DNA of 64,000 bases from Rahnella rivi (GCF_019049655.1 NZ_JAFMOX010000060.1:167990-231989); one strand, 5' to 3'. Counted from the stretch's first letter, positions 37,969 to 47,898 are shown. The notes: generated by a model from the sequence alone, not told the origin. Made by a program: numbers and translations.

Positions 37969-39066
37969 GTGCGTCTCGACAAGAAAATTTCCCCGCTGGA
38001 TAACGTCATCTATCGCCACTACCGCATCACCCATGCGCTGCGTATTGCACTGGCGTTTATCCTGACATTCCTGATCGTCCGCCTGACTCACATCCCTGAG
38101 GGCACCTGGCCGCTGATCACGCTGGTGGTGGTGATGGGGCCGATTTCATTTTGGGGTAACGTGGTTCAGCGGGTGATGGAGCGCGTCAGCGGGACGGTAC
38201 TGGGATCGGCGTCGGGCCTCATCGCCTTGTGGCTGGAACTCTATTCGCTGCCGCTGATGCTGGTCTGGTGTGCCATCGTGATGTTCGTCAGCGGTTATCT
38301 GACGCTTGGAAAACGCCCCTACATGGCGCTGCTGATCGGCATTACGCTGGCCGTGGTGTGCGGGGCAGGGCCGGGAGATATGGAAATGGCGCTGTGGCGT
38401 TCCGGTGATGTGATATTTGGCTCATTTCTGGCGCTGTTTTTTGCCAGCATTTATCCGCAGCGCGCCTTTATTCACTGGCGCATGCAGATGGCCGACTATC
38501 TGATGTCCCTCAACAAAATCTACAGCGCCTGGCTTTCGCCCAATCTGCTTGAACGCCCGCACCTGCATGGCAAGCTGAAATCAGCGATGAGTCAGATGGT
38601 GAAAATGCGTTCACTGTTTGCGCCCGCCAGCAAAGAATCGCACATTCCCCGCGAGGTGTTTGACGCTGTCCAGACCCTCAGCCGAAATCTGTTGTGTACG
38701 CTCGAACTGCTGGCCGATGCCTACTGGAGTTCGCGCGAAAGCCATTTCCTGATGCTCAACGCGCGCACCTTGCGCAGTGCGCAGTTGCTGATACTGGATA
38801 CGCTGGAAAAACTGAGCCTGATGTTGCTTAACGGCACGCGGGGCGATGAACTGAAAATCAGCCATCAGCTGAATGAATCCGCAGAAGAGCTGAAAGCGCT
38901 GATGGCAGAAATGAATGCCGCCCACCATCTGGAAGCGCAAGTCTATGGTTACGTCTGGCTGAGCGCGCAGGTGGCGGAACAACTGAAGTCAATGGGAGAT
39001 CTGATCACCCTGACCATGCAAAAAGAAGAAGCTCAAATAAGCAGCGGTAAAACGCCGAAAGCATGA
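37969..39066 (+). CDS. yeeA: Inner-membrane FUSC-family protein YeeA
   Basis: 365 residues (352 in E. coli). Six hydrophobic segments in the first 160 residues, with RLTHIPEGTWPLITLVVVMG and GNVVQRVMERVSGTVLGS, then a cytoplasmic helical domain ending IYGYVWLS-like (here VYGYVWLSAQVAEQLKSMGD). The family is related to aromatic-acid exporters; the function of YeeA is unknown. The start is GTG. The second FUSC protein of the window after YccS. Divergent from sbcB. Confidence 0.9.
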   Translation: MRLDKKISPLDNVIYRHYRITHALRIALAFILTFLIVRLTHIPEGTWPLITLVVVMGPISFWGNVVQRVMERVSGTVLGSASGLIALWLELYSLPLMLVWCAIVMFVSGYLTLGKRPYMALLIGITLAVVCGAGPGDMEMALWRSGDVIFGSFLALFFASIYPQRAFIHWRMQMADYLMSLNKIYSAWLSPNLLERPHLHGKLKSAMSQMVKMRSLFAPASKESHIPREVFDAVQTLSRNLLCTLELLADAYWSSRESHFLMLNARTLRSAQLLILDTLEKLSLMLLNGTRGDELKISHQLNESAEELKALMAEMNAAHHLEAQVYGYVWLSAQVAEQLKSMGDLITLTMQKEEAQISSGKTPKA

Positions 39067-39245
39067 AGGGATTTTTTTCTGCCGCCTAAAACGGGTAAGA
39101 TGGCGGTATTGGACGATTATCTGAGCGCGCAGCACGCACTTTGCTCCTCTTTTTGCTAAGTTGTTATTCACTGTCAGTCACATGTGAATAAGCGGTTGCG
39201 ACAAGTCAGTCACTGAATCTGTGTAACTTAATCGAAGGTGTTAAA

Positions 39246-39578
39246 ATGGACAATATCAATAAGCCGAGTTTCCAGGACGTTCTGGAGTTTGTGCGCATTT
39301 TCCGTCGTAAAAACAAATTACAGCGTGAAATTGCAGACAACGAAAAGAAAATCCGCGACAACCAGAAGCGCGTTCTGCTCCTCGACAACCTGAGCGATTA
39401 CATCAAACCAGGCATGAGCATCGACGAAATTCAGGCGATCATTGCCAGCATGCGCGGCGACTATGAAGATCGCGTTGATGATTACATCATCCGCAATGCA
39501 GACCTGTCGAAAGAACGTCGTGAAATGTCCAAAAAGCTGAAAGCGATGGGCGAAATCAAAGCCAACGAAACCAAGTAA
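39246..39578 (+). CDS. tmaR: PTS polar-localisation protein TmaR (YeeX)
   Basis: 110 residues, mostly charged coiled coil. [40 protein letters not shown] and [20 protein letters not shown] match E. coli YeeX almost residue for residue. TmaR gathers enzyme I of the PTS at the cell pole and moderates sugar uptake. GAAGG precedes the start. It stands alone between yeeA and the gan locus. Confidence 0.95.
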   Translation: MDNINKPSFQDVLEFVRIFRRKNKLQREIADNEKKIRDNQKRVLLLDNLSDYIKPGMSIDEIQAIIASMRGDYEDRVDDYIIRNADLSKERREMSKKLKAMGEIKANETK

Positions 39579-39597
39579 TTTCGTTGTCGCCAAAAGC

Positions 39598-39626
39598 AAA
39601 AACCGGGCTTAAGCCCGGTTTTTTTA
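39598..39626. terminator. Terminator between tmaR and ganK
   Basis: AAAACCGGGC-ttaa-GCCCGGTTTTTTT, strong in the plus direction and also followed by T on the minus strand. Confidence 0.9.
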
Positions 39627-39649
39627 TGTCCAGAATGCGTGAGTGACGA

Positions 39650-40753
39650 TTAATGCAGATGAGACAGGCTGGCCGCGCTTATCCGCAAACCCTGATCGTT
39701 GAAGACCATGCACCGTTCGGCCTCAAACCAGGTGGTCAGGCTCTGGTACGGGTTGAACGCCATATCGCCCGGCAGCAGCATTTTGAATCCGTCGGTGCCA
39801 TAACACTGGCCGAACAGATAGGTGCTGTTGCCCAGCCGCTCAACCACTTCGCAGTTAAATTCCAGCGCATTCTCTGTTTCTTTTGACAGCAAATGCTCGG
39901 GGCGAATGCCCAGGGTAATGCGGTCGCCGCTCGCCAGTTCGGGGGTGCGCAATGCCAGCGTCAGGGTTTTCTCCGGCGTAAGGCGCACTTCCAGCCGCTC
40001 AGGCTGCCAGCTCAGCACCTCGGCGGGCAGGAAATTCATTTTCGGTGAACCAATAAAACCGGCAACAAATTTATTCACCGGATTGTAGTAAAGGTCCATC
40101 GGCGCGCCCATCTGCTCTATTTTGCCGTAATTCATCACCACGATTTTATCCGCCAGCGTCATGGCTTCGGTCTGATCGTGCGTCACGTACACCATGGTGG
40201 TTTTCAGTTCCTGATGCAGTTTGGAAATGTGTAAACGCATATCAACGCGCAGTTCGGCATCCAGGTTAGAAAGCGGTTCATCGAACATAAACACCTGCGG
40301 ATTGCGCACAATCGCACGGCCAATGGCGGTGCGCTGGCGCTGACCGCCGGAGAGTTGCTTCGGTTTTCTGTCCAGCAGATGGGAAAGTTGTAACGTCTTG
40401 GCGACCATCTCCACCTGATGGCGGATTTCCTCTTTCGGCACGCCGTTCACTTTCAGTCCGTAGCCCATGTTTTCGGCAATGGTCATGTGCGGGTAGAGCG
40501 CGTAAGACTGAAACACCATCGCCACGCCGCGGCGTGAAGGGTCAACGTCGTTCACCCGCTGCTCGCCAATGTAAACGTCACCTTCGGTAATGTCTTCCAG
40601 CCCGGCAATCATGCGCAGCAATGTGGATTTTCCGCAGCCGGACGGCCCGACAAACACCGTAAATTCTCCGTCTTCAATATCAATATTGATGTCATGCAGC
40701 GTGACCGTTTTATCGAAACGCTTCACCACATTCTTAAGTCTGATGCTGGACAT
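39650..40753 (-). CDS. ganK: Galactan ABC importer ATPase GanK (MalK-like)
   Basis: 367 residues. Walker A GPSGCGKST near residue 37, VFQSYALYPHMT, signature LSGGQRQR, Walker B VFMFDEPLSNLD and THDQTEAM, then a C-terminal TOBE domain: a MalK/UgpC-type ATPase. It lies divergent from the importer genes ganEFG, which encode no ATPase of their own, so it is very likely their motor. The symbol follows the Dickeya gan locus, which has the same gene set. AGAGG precedes the start. Confidence 0.85.
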   Translation of the reverse strand: MSSIRLKNVVKRFDKTVTLHDINIDIEDGEFTVFVGPSGCGKSTLLRMIAGLEDITEGDVYIGEQRVNDVDPSRRGVAMVFQSYALYPHMTIAENMGYGLKVNGVPKEEIRHQVEMVAKTLQLSHLLDRKPKQLSGGQRQRTAIGRAIVRNPQVFMFDEPLSNLDAELRVDMRLHISKLHQELKTTMVYVTHDQTEAMTLADKIVVMNYGKIEQMGAPMDLYYNPVNKFVAGFIGSPKMNFLPAEVLSWQPERLEVRLTPEKTLTLALRTPELASGDRITLGIRPEHLLSKETENALEFNCEVVERLGNSTYLFGQCYGTDGFKMLLPGDMAFNPYQSLTTWFEAERCMVFNDQGLRISAASLSHLH

Positions 40754-40804
40754 GTTTGGCCTCTTAAAGATTCATACCGCTGATATTTCGGACTATAACC
40801 ACCT

Positions 40805-40822
40805 TGTGTAAACGTTTGCACA
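40805..40822. promoter_or_regulatory. LacI-type operator candidate in the ganK-ganE region
   Basis: TGTGTAAACGTTTGCACA is an 18-bp palindrome with one mismatch and the central ACGT typical of LacI/GalR-family operators. Confidence 0.55.
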
Positions 40823-40890
40823 GGTCGGTTCGAATTTTGGAGAGGAGATCACACAATACACATCTTTTGGTAGTGATTTTAAGATTCAAA

Positions 40891-40906
40891 GTTTAACGTA
40901 TAACAC
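40891..40906. promoter_or_regulatory. GanR operator candidate upstream of ganE
   Basis: GTTTAACGTATAACAC contains TTAACGTATAAC, a 12-mer that recurs between ganL and ganR at 49920-49931. Confidence 0.5.
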
Positions 40907-41028
40907 GAATTCGGAAGCGACATTAATCACTGTGTTGTCAGGTGTTAAAGGGTTTTAAACACGGGTTATTGATTGGGTGTCGTCAGGTTCTACACAAAAA
41001 TGTTATACCTTCACATCCAGGAGCAACA

Positions 41029-42255
41029 ATGAAAATTACACACCTTACTGCCTTGGTACTGATGTCGTTAAGCCTGAGCAGCCAGGCTGTCCGGGCAGCC
41101 GAGGGACAGCTACTTATCTGGGAAGATATTAAGAAATCTTCCGGTATTTCCGACGCGGTGAAAGATTTTGAAAAAGAGAACAACGTCAAAGTCGTTGTGC
41201 AGGAAACGCCTTATGCACAACAAACGGAGAAATTACGTCTGGATGGTCCGGCAGGCATTGGCCCCGACGTCGTCGTGATCCCCAATGATCAGCTCGGTAC
41301 GGCGGTTGTGCAGGGGTTACTGGCCCCGCTGACCCTCGACAAAGCCTTCACCGACAGCTTTACGCCTTCGGCGATCAACGCGTTCCAGCTGAAAGGCCAG
41401 ACCTACGGCGTGCCCAAAGCGGTGGAAACGCTGGTGCTGATTTACAACAAAGACTTACTGCCGAAAGCACCGGCGACGCTCGACGAGTATTACACCTTCT
41501 CCAAAGAAGAGCGGGCGAAAGGCAAATACGGCCTGTTAGCCAAGTTTGACGAAGTCTATTACGCCTATGGCGCGATGGCATCGATGGGGGGGTACATTTT
41601 CGGTAAAGATGCGAAGGGCGAAATCAACGTCGAAGACATCGGCCTGAACAAGCCGGGCAGCATTGAAGCGGTGACCTATCTGAAAAAATTCTATGCCGAC
41701 GGGTTATTCCCGGCAGGGATCACCGGCGAAAACGGACTGAATGCCATTGATTCCCTGTTCACGGAGAAGAAAGCCGCCGCCGTCATCACCGGCCCGTGGG
41801 CGTTCCAGCCGTATGAAGCGGCGGGCATTCACTACGGCGTGATGCCGTTGCCGCTGTTACCTAATGGCAAACCGATGAGCTCTTTCCTCGGCGTGAAAGG
41901 CTACGCGGTATCCACTTACAGCAAGCAAAAACCGCTGGCAGAGAAATTCATCACCTTCATCAATCAGCCTAAATACGCCAAGGTGCGCTATGAAGTGACC
42001 AAAGAAATCCCGGCACTGACGGCGCTGGTTAACGATCCGATGATTAAAAATGATGAACGCGCCAACGCCGTGGCGCTGCAATCCACCCATGCCACGGCGA
42101 TGCCGGGCGTGCCGGAAATGCAGGAAGTGTGGGGACCGGCCAACAACGGTATTCAGCTGGGCGTGACCGGCAAGCAACCGGTGCAGGCCGCCATGAATGA
42201 CGCGGTGAAAAATATCCAGATGCAAATCGAGGCGGCGAAAGCCAGCAACGAGTGA
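41029..42255 (+). CDS. ganE: Galactooligosaccharide-binding protein GanE (MalE-like)
   Basis: 408 residues from ATG 41029, which has CAGGAG six bases upstream. A signal peptide (1-24, ending VRAA/AEG) precedes a SBP_bac_1 maltose-binding-like domain (GQLLIWEDIKKSSGISDAVKDFEKENN; AAAVITGPWAFQPYEAAGIHYG; SSFLGVKGYAVSTYSKQK). It should capture galactan-derived oligosaccharides in the periplasm for GanFG-GanK; the ligand is inferred from GanA and GanB downstream. First gene of the ganEFGAB unit. Confidence 0.87.
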   Translation: MKITHLTALVLMSLSLSSQAVRAAEGQLLIWEDIKKSSGISDAVKDFEKENNVKVVVQETPYAQQTEKLRLDGPAGIGPDVVVIPNDQLGTAVVQGLLAPLTLDKAFTDSFTPSAINAFQLKGQTYGVPKAVETLVLIYNKDLLPKAPATLDEYYTFSKEERAKGKYGLLAKFDEVYYAYGAMASMGGYIFGKDAKGEINVEDIGLNKPGSIEAVTYLKKFYADGLFPAGITGENGLNAIDSLFTEKKAAAVITGPWAFQPYEAAGIHYGVMPLPLLPNGKPMSSFLGVKGYAVSTYSKQKPLAEKFITFINQPKYAKVRYEVTKEIPALTALVNDPMIKNDERANAVALQSTHATAMPGVPEMQEVWGPANNGIQLGVTGKQPVQAAMNDAVKNIQMQIEAAKASNE

Positions 42256-42284
42256 TCCGGTAACACACTTTGTACGTCTGACAG

Positions 42285-42306
42285 GAGGGCGTGAATTCAC
42301 GCCCTC
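42285..42306 (+). other. Intercistronic palindrome between ganE and ganF
   Basis: A perfect 22-base palindrome (GAGGGCGTGA and its complement around AATT) without a T run, just before ganF. Placed like the stabilising hairpins after other binding-protein genes. Confidence 0.7.
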
Positions 42307-42327
42307 ACCAGTGAAAGGAACATCTTT

Positions 42328-43635
42328 GTGTCTATGCGTCTCCACGAGGAAAACCATGCGCCACACGCAGCCAGCCACCATGCACCGGTGGCTCTGGCGG
42401 CGGCGCTTATTCCCGGTTTTGGTCAGTTTTATAACCGACAATGGGCCAAGGGAAGTCTGTTTTTTGTCATTTTGTTTTGTTTCGCCGGTGTCTTTTATGA
42501 TTTCCTGCAACAGGGATTTTGGGGCTTATATACGCTGGGCGAAGAAGTGCCGCGTGATAACTCCATCTTCTTATTAGCCAAAGGCATTATCAGCGTCCTG
42601 ATTGCCGCCTTTGGTATCGGCTTTTATTATCTGAGCCTGCGCGATGCCTGGGTTAACGGCAAACGACGCGATCAGGGCGTGGAATTACCCGGCGTCAGAA
42701 AGCAGTATCATTTATTGCTGCGCGAGGGTTTCCCTTATTTAATGATCACGCCGGGCTTTATATTGCTGGTGTTTGTGGTGGTGTTCCCGATTATTTTCGG
42801 TTTCTCCATCGCGTTCACCAATTACAACTTATACCACACGCCACCGGCTAAATTAGTTGACTGGGTGGGGTTCAAAAACTTTATTAATATCTTCACGCTC
42901 AATATCTGGCGCTCCACATTGCTGGACGTATTGCAATGGACGGTGGTCTGGACAGTGCTGGCGACCACGCTGCAATGCAGCGTCGGCGTTATGCTGGCCA
43001 TCCTGGTCAATCAGAAAGATTTACGTTTCAAAGCGCTTATCCGCACCGTTCTGATTTTGCCGTGGGCGGTACCGGGCTTCGTGACTATTCTGGTGTTTGC
43101 CGGGATGTTCAACGACTCTTTCGGCGTGATCAACAACGGCATTCTGGCGGCGTTAGGCATTGAACCCAAGGCGTGGATGACGGATCCGTTCTGGACCAAA
43201 ACGGCGCTTATCATGATGCAGACCTGGCTGGGTTTCCCGTTTGTATTTGCGATGACCACCGGCGTATTGCAGGCCATTCCGAATGATTTGTATGAGGCCG
43301 CCACCATGGACGGTGCCAGCACCTGGAAGAAATTAAAAACCATTACGCTGCCGCTGGTCTTATATTCCATTGCGCCGATCATTATCACGCAATACACCTT
43401 CAACTTTAATAACTTCAATATTATCTATCTGTTTAATAACGGTGGCCCGGCGGTAGCCGGATCGAATGCAGGCGGTACGGATATTCTGGTGTCATGGATA
43501 TATAAACTCACCATGTCATCCTCGCAATATGCCATTGCCGCGACCATTACGATTTTGCTGTCGATATTTGTTGTCGGTATTGCGCTGTGGCAATTCCGTT
43601 CAACCAATTCATTTAAACAAGATGATATGGCGTAA
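42328..43635 (+). CDS. ganF: Galactooligosaccharide ABC permease GanF (MalF-like)
   Basis: 435 residues with about eight membrane segments. The N-terminal part (to about 125) is an extra membrane region with LIPGFGQFYNRQWAKGSLFF; the BPD_transp_1 domain follows, with the EAA loop LYEAATMDGASTWKKLKTITLP near 330-350. The start is GTG at 42328, eight bases from AAAGGA; an ATG two codons later is spaced less well. It pairs with GanG to form the channel. Confidence 0.88.
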   Translation: MSMRLHEENHAPHAASHHAPVALAAALIPGFGQFYNRQWAKGSLFFVILFCFAGVFYDFLQQGFWGLYTLGEEVPRDNSIFLLAKGIISVLIAAFGIGFYYLSLRDAWVNGKRRDQGVELPGVRKQYHLLLREGFPYLMITPGFILLVFVVVFPIIFGFSIAFTNYNLYHTPPAKLVDWVGFKNFINIFTLNIWRSTLLDVLQWTVVWTVLATTLQCSVGVMLAILVNQKDLRFKALIRTVLILPWAVPGFVTILVFAGMFNDSFGVINNGILAALGIEPKAWMTDPFWTKTALIMMQTWLGFPFVFAMTTGVLQAIPNDLYEAATMDGASTWKKLKTITLPLVLYSIAPIIITQYTFNFNNFNIIYLFNNGGPAVAGSNAGGTDILVSWIYKLTMSSSQYAIAATITILLSIFVVGIALWQFRSTNSFKQDDMA

Positions 43636-43649
43636 GCGGGAGCAGGGTG

Positions 43650-44501
43650 ATGAGTAAGAACAGCAGTATTAAAAGAAACCGGTTTATCCGCCTTTCGCTG
43701 AGTTATGTCCTGTTACTGATCGTGGCGGTCATTATTATTTATCCGCTGATCTGGACCGTCGGCGCGTCGCTGAATGCCGGTAACAGCCTGCTCAGTACCT
43801 CGATTATTCCGGAGAACGTGTCGTTCCAGCACTACAAAGACCTGTTTAGCGGCGACGTGAATTACGTCGGCTGGTACTGGAACTCGATGAAAATCAGCTT
43901 CCTGACCATGGTGCTGACCCTGATCTGCGTCAGTTTCACCGCCTATTCCTTCTCGCGTTTTCGCTTCAAGGGCCGCAAAGACGGGCTGATGCTGTTCCTG
44001 TTATTGCAGATGATCCCGCAGTTTTCGGCGCTGATCGCCATCTTTGTGCTGGCGCAGTTACTGGGGTTAATCAACAGCCATCTGGCGCTGGTGCTGATTT
44101 ACGTCGGCGGCATGATCCCGATGAACACCTATCTGATGAAAGGCTATCTCGACGCCATTCCGAAAGATCTGGACGAATCAGCGCGAATGGACGGGGCGGG
44201 GAATTTCCGTATTTTCATCGAAATCATCATGCCGCTCTCCAAACCGATACTGGCGGTGATCGCGCTGTTCTCCTTCACCGGCCCTCTGGGGGATTTCATT
44301 CTCTCCAGCACCATTTTGCGCACGCCCGATAAGTACACCTTGCCGATCGGCCTGTACAACCTGGTGGCGCAGAAAATGGGCGCGAATTACACCATGTACG
44401 CCGCAGGCGCGGTGCTGATCGCCGTGCCGGTCGCCATTTTCTATCTCGCCTTACAAAAATACTTCGTTTCCGGCCTGACGGCTGGCAGTACCAAAGGATA
44501 A
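43650..44501 (+). CDS. ganG: Galactooligosaccharide ABC permease GanG (MalG-like)
   Basis: 283 residues, six membrane segments. The EAA loop is DLDESARMDGAGNFRIFIEIIMP; the C-terminus YFVSGLTAGSTKG is typical of MalG, whose tail enters the ATPase. GGGAG seven bases ahead of ATG 43650 decides the start over the in-frame GTG three bases earlier. Fourteen bases from ganF and four from ganA, so in one operon. Confidence 0.9.
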   Translation: MSKNSSIKRNRFIRLSLSYVLLLIVAVIIIYPLIWTVGASLNAGNSLLSTSIIPENVSFQHYKDLFSGDVNYVGWYWNSMKISFLTMVLTLICVSFTAYSFSRFRFKGRKDGLMLFLLLQMIPQFSALIAIFVLAQLLGLINSHLALVLIYVGGMIPMNTYLMKGYLDAIPKDLDESARMDGAGNFRIFIEIIMPLSKPILAVIALFSFTGPLGDFILSSTILRTPDKYTLPIGLYNLVAQKMGANYTMYAAGAVLIAVPVAIFYLALQKYFVSGLTAGSTKG

Positions 44502-44505
44502 TCCG

Positions 44506-45717
44506 ATGACTCTCTTTTCTAAAAAGATGTTCAATAAAAGCGCAATGGCCTGCGTGCTGCTGGCGATGTCATTTTCCGGCATGGCGCAGGACGTGGTGAT
44601 CAAAAAAGTCGCCAACGTTCCGGCGGATTTCATCAAAGGCGCAGACATTTCGACGCTGATTGATGTGGAAAAGCACGGCGGCAAGTTCTTCGATCAAAAC
44701 CATAAGCAAACCGATGCGATGGTGATCCTTAAACAGAACGGTTTCAACTATGTGCGCCTGCGCCTGTGGGTGGATCCGAAAGATGCGGATGGCAAACCTT
44801 ACGGCGGCGGCAATAACGATCTGGCCACCACGCTGGAACTGGCGAAACGCGCCAAAGCGCAGGGTTTTAAAATCCTGCTCGATTTCCATTACAGCGATTT
44901 CTGGACCGACCCCGGTAAACAGTTCAAGCCGAAAAGCTGGGCGAAAATGGATTATCCGCAGCTGAAAACGGCCATTCATGATTACAGCCGCGAAGTGATC
45001 GCCAAATTCCGTGAACAGGGCACGGTGCCGGACATGGTGCAGGTCGGCAATGAAATGAACGGCGGGATTTTGTGGCCGGAAGGCAAAAGCTGGGGCGAGG
45101 GCGGCGGTGAGTTTGACCGTCTGGCCGGGCTGCTGAATGCGGCGATTGCCGGTGTGCGCGCCGATGAAAAAAATCCGTCGGACATCAAAATCATGCTGCA
45201 TCTGGCCGAAGGCACCAAGAACGATACCTTCCGCTGGTGGTTCGATGAAATCAATCAGCGCAAGGTGCCTTACGACGTTATCGGCCTGTCGTTTTACACC
45301 TACTGGAACGGCCCGATCTCTGCGCTGCAAGCCAACATGGACGACATCAGCAAGCGCTACAACAAAGACGTGATCGTGGTGGAAGTGGCGTATGGCTACA
45401 GTACCCAAAACTGTGACGCGGCTGAAAACAGCTTCACGGAAAAAGAAGCCAAAGACGGCGGCTATCCGGGCACGGTGCAGGGGCAGGCAGACTTCCTCAG
45501 CGACATGATCAAAAGTCTGGTGGCCGTGCCGGATCACCGTGGCAAAGGCCTGTTCTACTGGGAACCGACGTGGATCCCGGTCAGCGGTGCAGGCTGGGCC
45601 ACGCCGGCGGGCATGACCTACATCAACGACCACTGGAAAGAGGGCAATGCCCGCGAAAATCAGGCGTTGTTCAGCTGTGACGGTCAGGTTCTGCCTTCCA
45701 TTCAGGTATTCAAGTAA
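44506..45717 (+). CDS. ganA: Endo-beta-1,4-galactanase GanA (GH53)
   Basis: 403 residues. A signal peptide (about 1-27, ending GMAQ) precedes a GH53 (beta/alpha)8 barrel: FIKGADISTLIDVEKHGGKF, NYVRLRLWVDP, LLDFHYSDFWTDPGKQ. The acid/base is Glu183 in QVGNEMNGGILW and the nucleophile Glu293 in VVEVAYGY. It cuts beta-1,4-galactan side chains of pectin (type I arabinogalactan) into oligosaccharides, either in the periplasm after entry through GanL or outside the cell. It lies four bases after ganG. Confidence 0.94.
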   Translation: MTLFSKKMFNKSAMACVLLAMSFSGMAQDVVIKKVANVPADFIKGADISTLIDVEKHGGKFFDQNHKQTDAMVILKQNGFNYVRLRLWVDPKDADGKPYGGGNNDLATTLELAKRAKAQGFKILLDFHYSDFWTDPGKQFKPKSWAKMDYPQLKTAIHDYSREVIAKFREQGTVPDMVQVGNEMNGGILWPEGKSWGEGGGEFDRLAGLLNAAIAGVRADEKNPSDIKIMLHLAEGTKNDTFRWWFDEINQRKVPYDVIGLSFYTYWNGPISALQANMDDISKRYNKDVIVVEVAYGYSTQNCDAAENSFTEKEAKDGGYPGTVQGQADFLSDMIKSLVAVPDHRGKGLFYWEPTWIPVSGAGWATPAGMTYINDHWKEGNARENQALFSCDGQVLPSIQVFK

Positions 45718-45784
45718 TTTCCTTTTCCCCGGTCACATTGGCCGGGGAGCACTGACTTTTTCTTAAGGATTTAAAGGATTAAGC

Positions 45785-47848
45785 ATGACGAAATTCCCTC
45801 TTCTGAGCAGTAAGATTTCCGGCCTGTTACACGGCGCGGACTACAACCCCGAGCAATGGCTGGACACGCCTGACGTGCTGATCCGCGACGTCGAAATGAT
45901 GAAAGAAGCGCGCTGCAACGTGATGTCAGTGGGAATTTTCAGCTGGTCGGCGCTGGAGCCTGAAGAAGGGCGCTATACGTTTGACTGGATGGATCAGGTG
46001 CTCGACCGCCTGCATGAGAACGGCATTTTTGTCTATCTCGCCACGCCAAGTGGCGCACGTCCGGCGTGGATGTCGCAGAAATACCCGCAAGTGTTGCGCG
46101 TCGGGCGCGACCGCGTCAAAGCGCTGCACGGCGGGCGTCACAACCACTGTCTGAGCTCACCGGTTTATCGCGAAAAAGTCCAACTGATGAACGGCCAGCT
46201 GGCAAAACGTTATGCCCACCATCCGGCGGTGATCGGCTGGCACATCTCCAATGAGTACGGCGGCGAATGTCATTGTGACACCTGTCAGGAGCAGTTCCGT
46301 GACTGGCTGAAAGCGCGCTACGTCACCCTTGATGCACTGAACCAGGCCTGGTGGAGCACGTTCTGGAGCCACACTTACACGGACTGGTCACAGCTGGAAT
46401 CGCCGTCGCCGCAGGGTGAAAGTGGCGTTCACGGCCTGAATCTCGACTGGCGCCGTTTTAATACCGACCAGGTCACGCGTTTTTGCAGCGACGAGATCCG
46501 CCCGCTGAAAGCTGAAAACCCGGCGCTGCCGGCGACCACCAATTTCATGGAATATTTCTACGATTACGATTACTGGAAGCTCGCCGGGGTGCTGGATTTC
46601 ATCTCCTGGGACAGCTACCCGATGTGGCACACCCGTCAGGATGATATCGGCCTCGCGGCGTACACCGCGATGTACCACGATCTGATGCGCACCCTCAAGC
46701 AGGGCAAACCCTTTGTGCTGATGGAATCCACGCCAAGCTTCACCAACTGGCAGCCGACCAGCAAACTGAAAAAGCCGGGGATGCACATTCTTTCCTCGCT
46801 GCAGGCGGTCGCGCACGGTGCGGATTCCGTACAGTATTTCCAGTGGCGTAAAAGCCGCGGCTCGTCTGAGAAATTCCACGGCGCCGTGGTCGATCACGTC
46901 GGGCATATTGATACCCGCGTGGGGCGCGAAGTGGCCGAGCTCGGCACGATTTTATCCGCCTTAGCGCCGGTGGCGGGCAGCCGCGTGGAAGCCAAAGTGG
47001 CGATCATTTTTGACTGGGAAAGCCGCTGGGCGATGGACGATGCCATGGGGCCGCGCAACGCCGGGCTGCATTATGAAAACACCGTTGCCGATCATTACCG
47101 GGCGCTATGGTCACAAGGCATTGCCGTCGATGTGATCAACGCCGACTGCGATTTACAGGGCTACGATCTGGTGATCGCGCCGATGCTGTACATGGTGCGC
47201 GAAGGGGTCAGCGAGCGGATAAGTCATTTCGTGCAGAGCGGCGGGCGCTTTGTCGCCACCTACTGGAGCGGCATCGTCAACGAAACCGACCTGTGTTTCC
47301 TCGACGGATTCCCCGGGCCGTTACGCCCTGTGCTCGGGATCTGGGCGGAAGAGATCGACAGCCTGACCGACGAGCAGCACAACAGCGTCGCCGGTGTCGA
47401 AGGTAATGCGCTGGGGTTGAGCGGGCCGTACCGTGCATCGCAGCTGTGTGAGGTGATCCATCTGGAAGGCGCGGCGGCGCTCGCCACCTATGGCGATGAT
47501 TTCTATGCCGGTGCTCCGGCCGTAACCGTCAATTTGTACGGTAAAGGGCAGGCGTACTACGTGGCATCGCGCAACGACGCCCAGTTCCATGCCGATTTCT
47601 TCACCGCGCTGGCGAAAGAAATGCATCTGCCGCGCGCCATTAACACGCCGCTGCCGGAAGGCATGACCGCCGCAAGGCGTACCGACGGTGAAAGCGAGTT
47701 TATCTTCCTGCAAAACTACAGTGCGCAAAGTCAGAGTGTCACATTGCCGCTGGATTATCAGGATATCGTTCACGGCGGCAATTTACCGCGCAAACTGACG
47801 TTACCGGCATTTGGTTATCAGATCCTGACACGTAAAATCGCGCAATAA
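45785..47848 (+). CDS. ganB: Beta-galactosidase GanB (GH42)
   Basis: 687 residues, no signal peptide, so cytoplasmic. GH42 domain A (1-400) has the acid/base Glu157 in HISNEYGGEC and nucleophile Glu314 in VLMESTPSF; Cys122, Cys162, Cys164 and Cys167 fit the family's zinc site. A trimerisation domain (about 405-610) and a C-terminal beta domain follow. It hydrolyses imported galactooligosaccharides to galactose. It follows ganA after 67 bases containing a small GC hairpin (CCCCGG/CCGGGG). Confidence 0.94.
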   Translation: MTKFPLLSSKISGLLHGADYNPEQWLDTPDVLIRDVEMMKEARCNVMSVGIFSWSALEPEEGRYTFDWMDQVLDRLHENGIFVYLATPSGARPAWMSQKYPQVLRVGRDRVKALHGGRHNHCLSSPVYREKVQLMNGQLAKRYAHHPAVIGWHISNEYGGECHCDTCQEQFRDWLKARYVTLDALNQAWWSTFWSHTYTDWSQLESPSPQGESGVHGLNLDWRRFNTDQVTRFCSDEIRPLKAENPALPATTNFMEYFYDYDYWKLAGVLDFISWDSYPMWHTRQDDIGLAAYTAMYHDLMRTLKQGKPFVLMESTPSFTNWQPTSKLKKPGMHILSSLQAVAHGADSVQYFQWRKSRGSSEKFHGAVVDHVGHIDTRVGREVAELGTILSALAPVAGSRVEAKVAIIFDWESRWAMDDAMGPRNAGLHYENTVADHYRALWSQGIAVDVINADCDLQGYDLVIAPMLYMVREGVSERISHFVQSGGRFVATYWSGIVNETDLCFLDGFPGPLRPVLGIWAEEIDSLTDEQHNSVAGVEGNALGLSGPYRASQLCEVIHLEGAAALATYGDDFYAGAPAVTVNLYGKGQAYYVASRNDAQFHADFFTALAKEMHLPRAINTPLPEGMTAARRTDGESEFIFLQNYSAQSQSVTLPLDYQDIVHGGNLPRKLTLPAFGYQILTRKIAQ

Positions 47849-47861
47849 GAAGTATTACCGG

Positions 47862-47898
47862 CGTGCAACGGGGGAATATTCCCTGTTGCACGTTTTTT
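47862..47898 (+). terminator. Terminator after ganB
   Basis: CGTGCAAC...GTTGCACG with an inner GGG/CCC stem, then six T. It separates ganB from the EIIB gene, which therefore needs read-through or another promoter. Confidence 0.85.

Noticed and set aside
44569..45633. Long antisense open frame within ganA (also within yeeO, sbcB and the importer permease)
   Set aside because: These are shadows of GC-rich codon bias on the opposite strand, with no ribosome-binding site or recognisable protein; the sense frames carry catalytic motifs.
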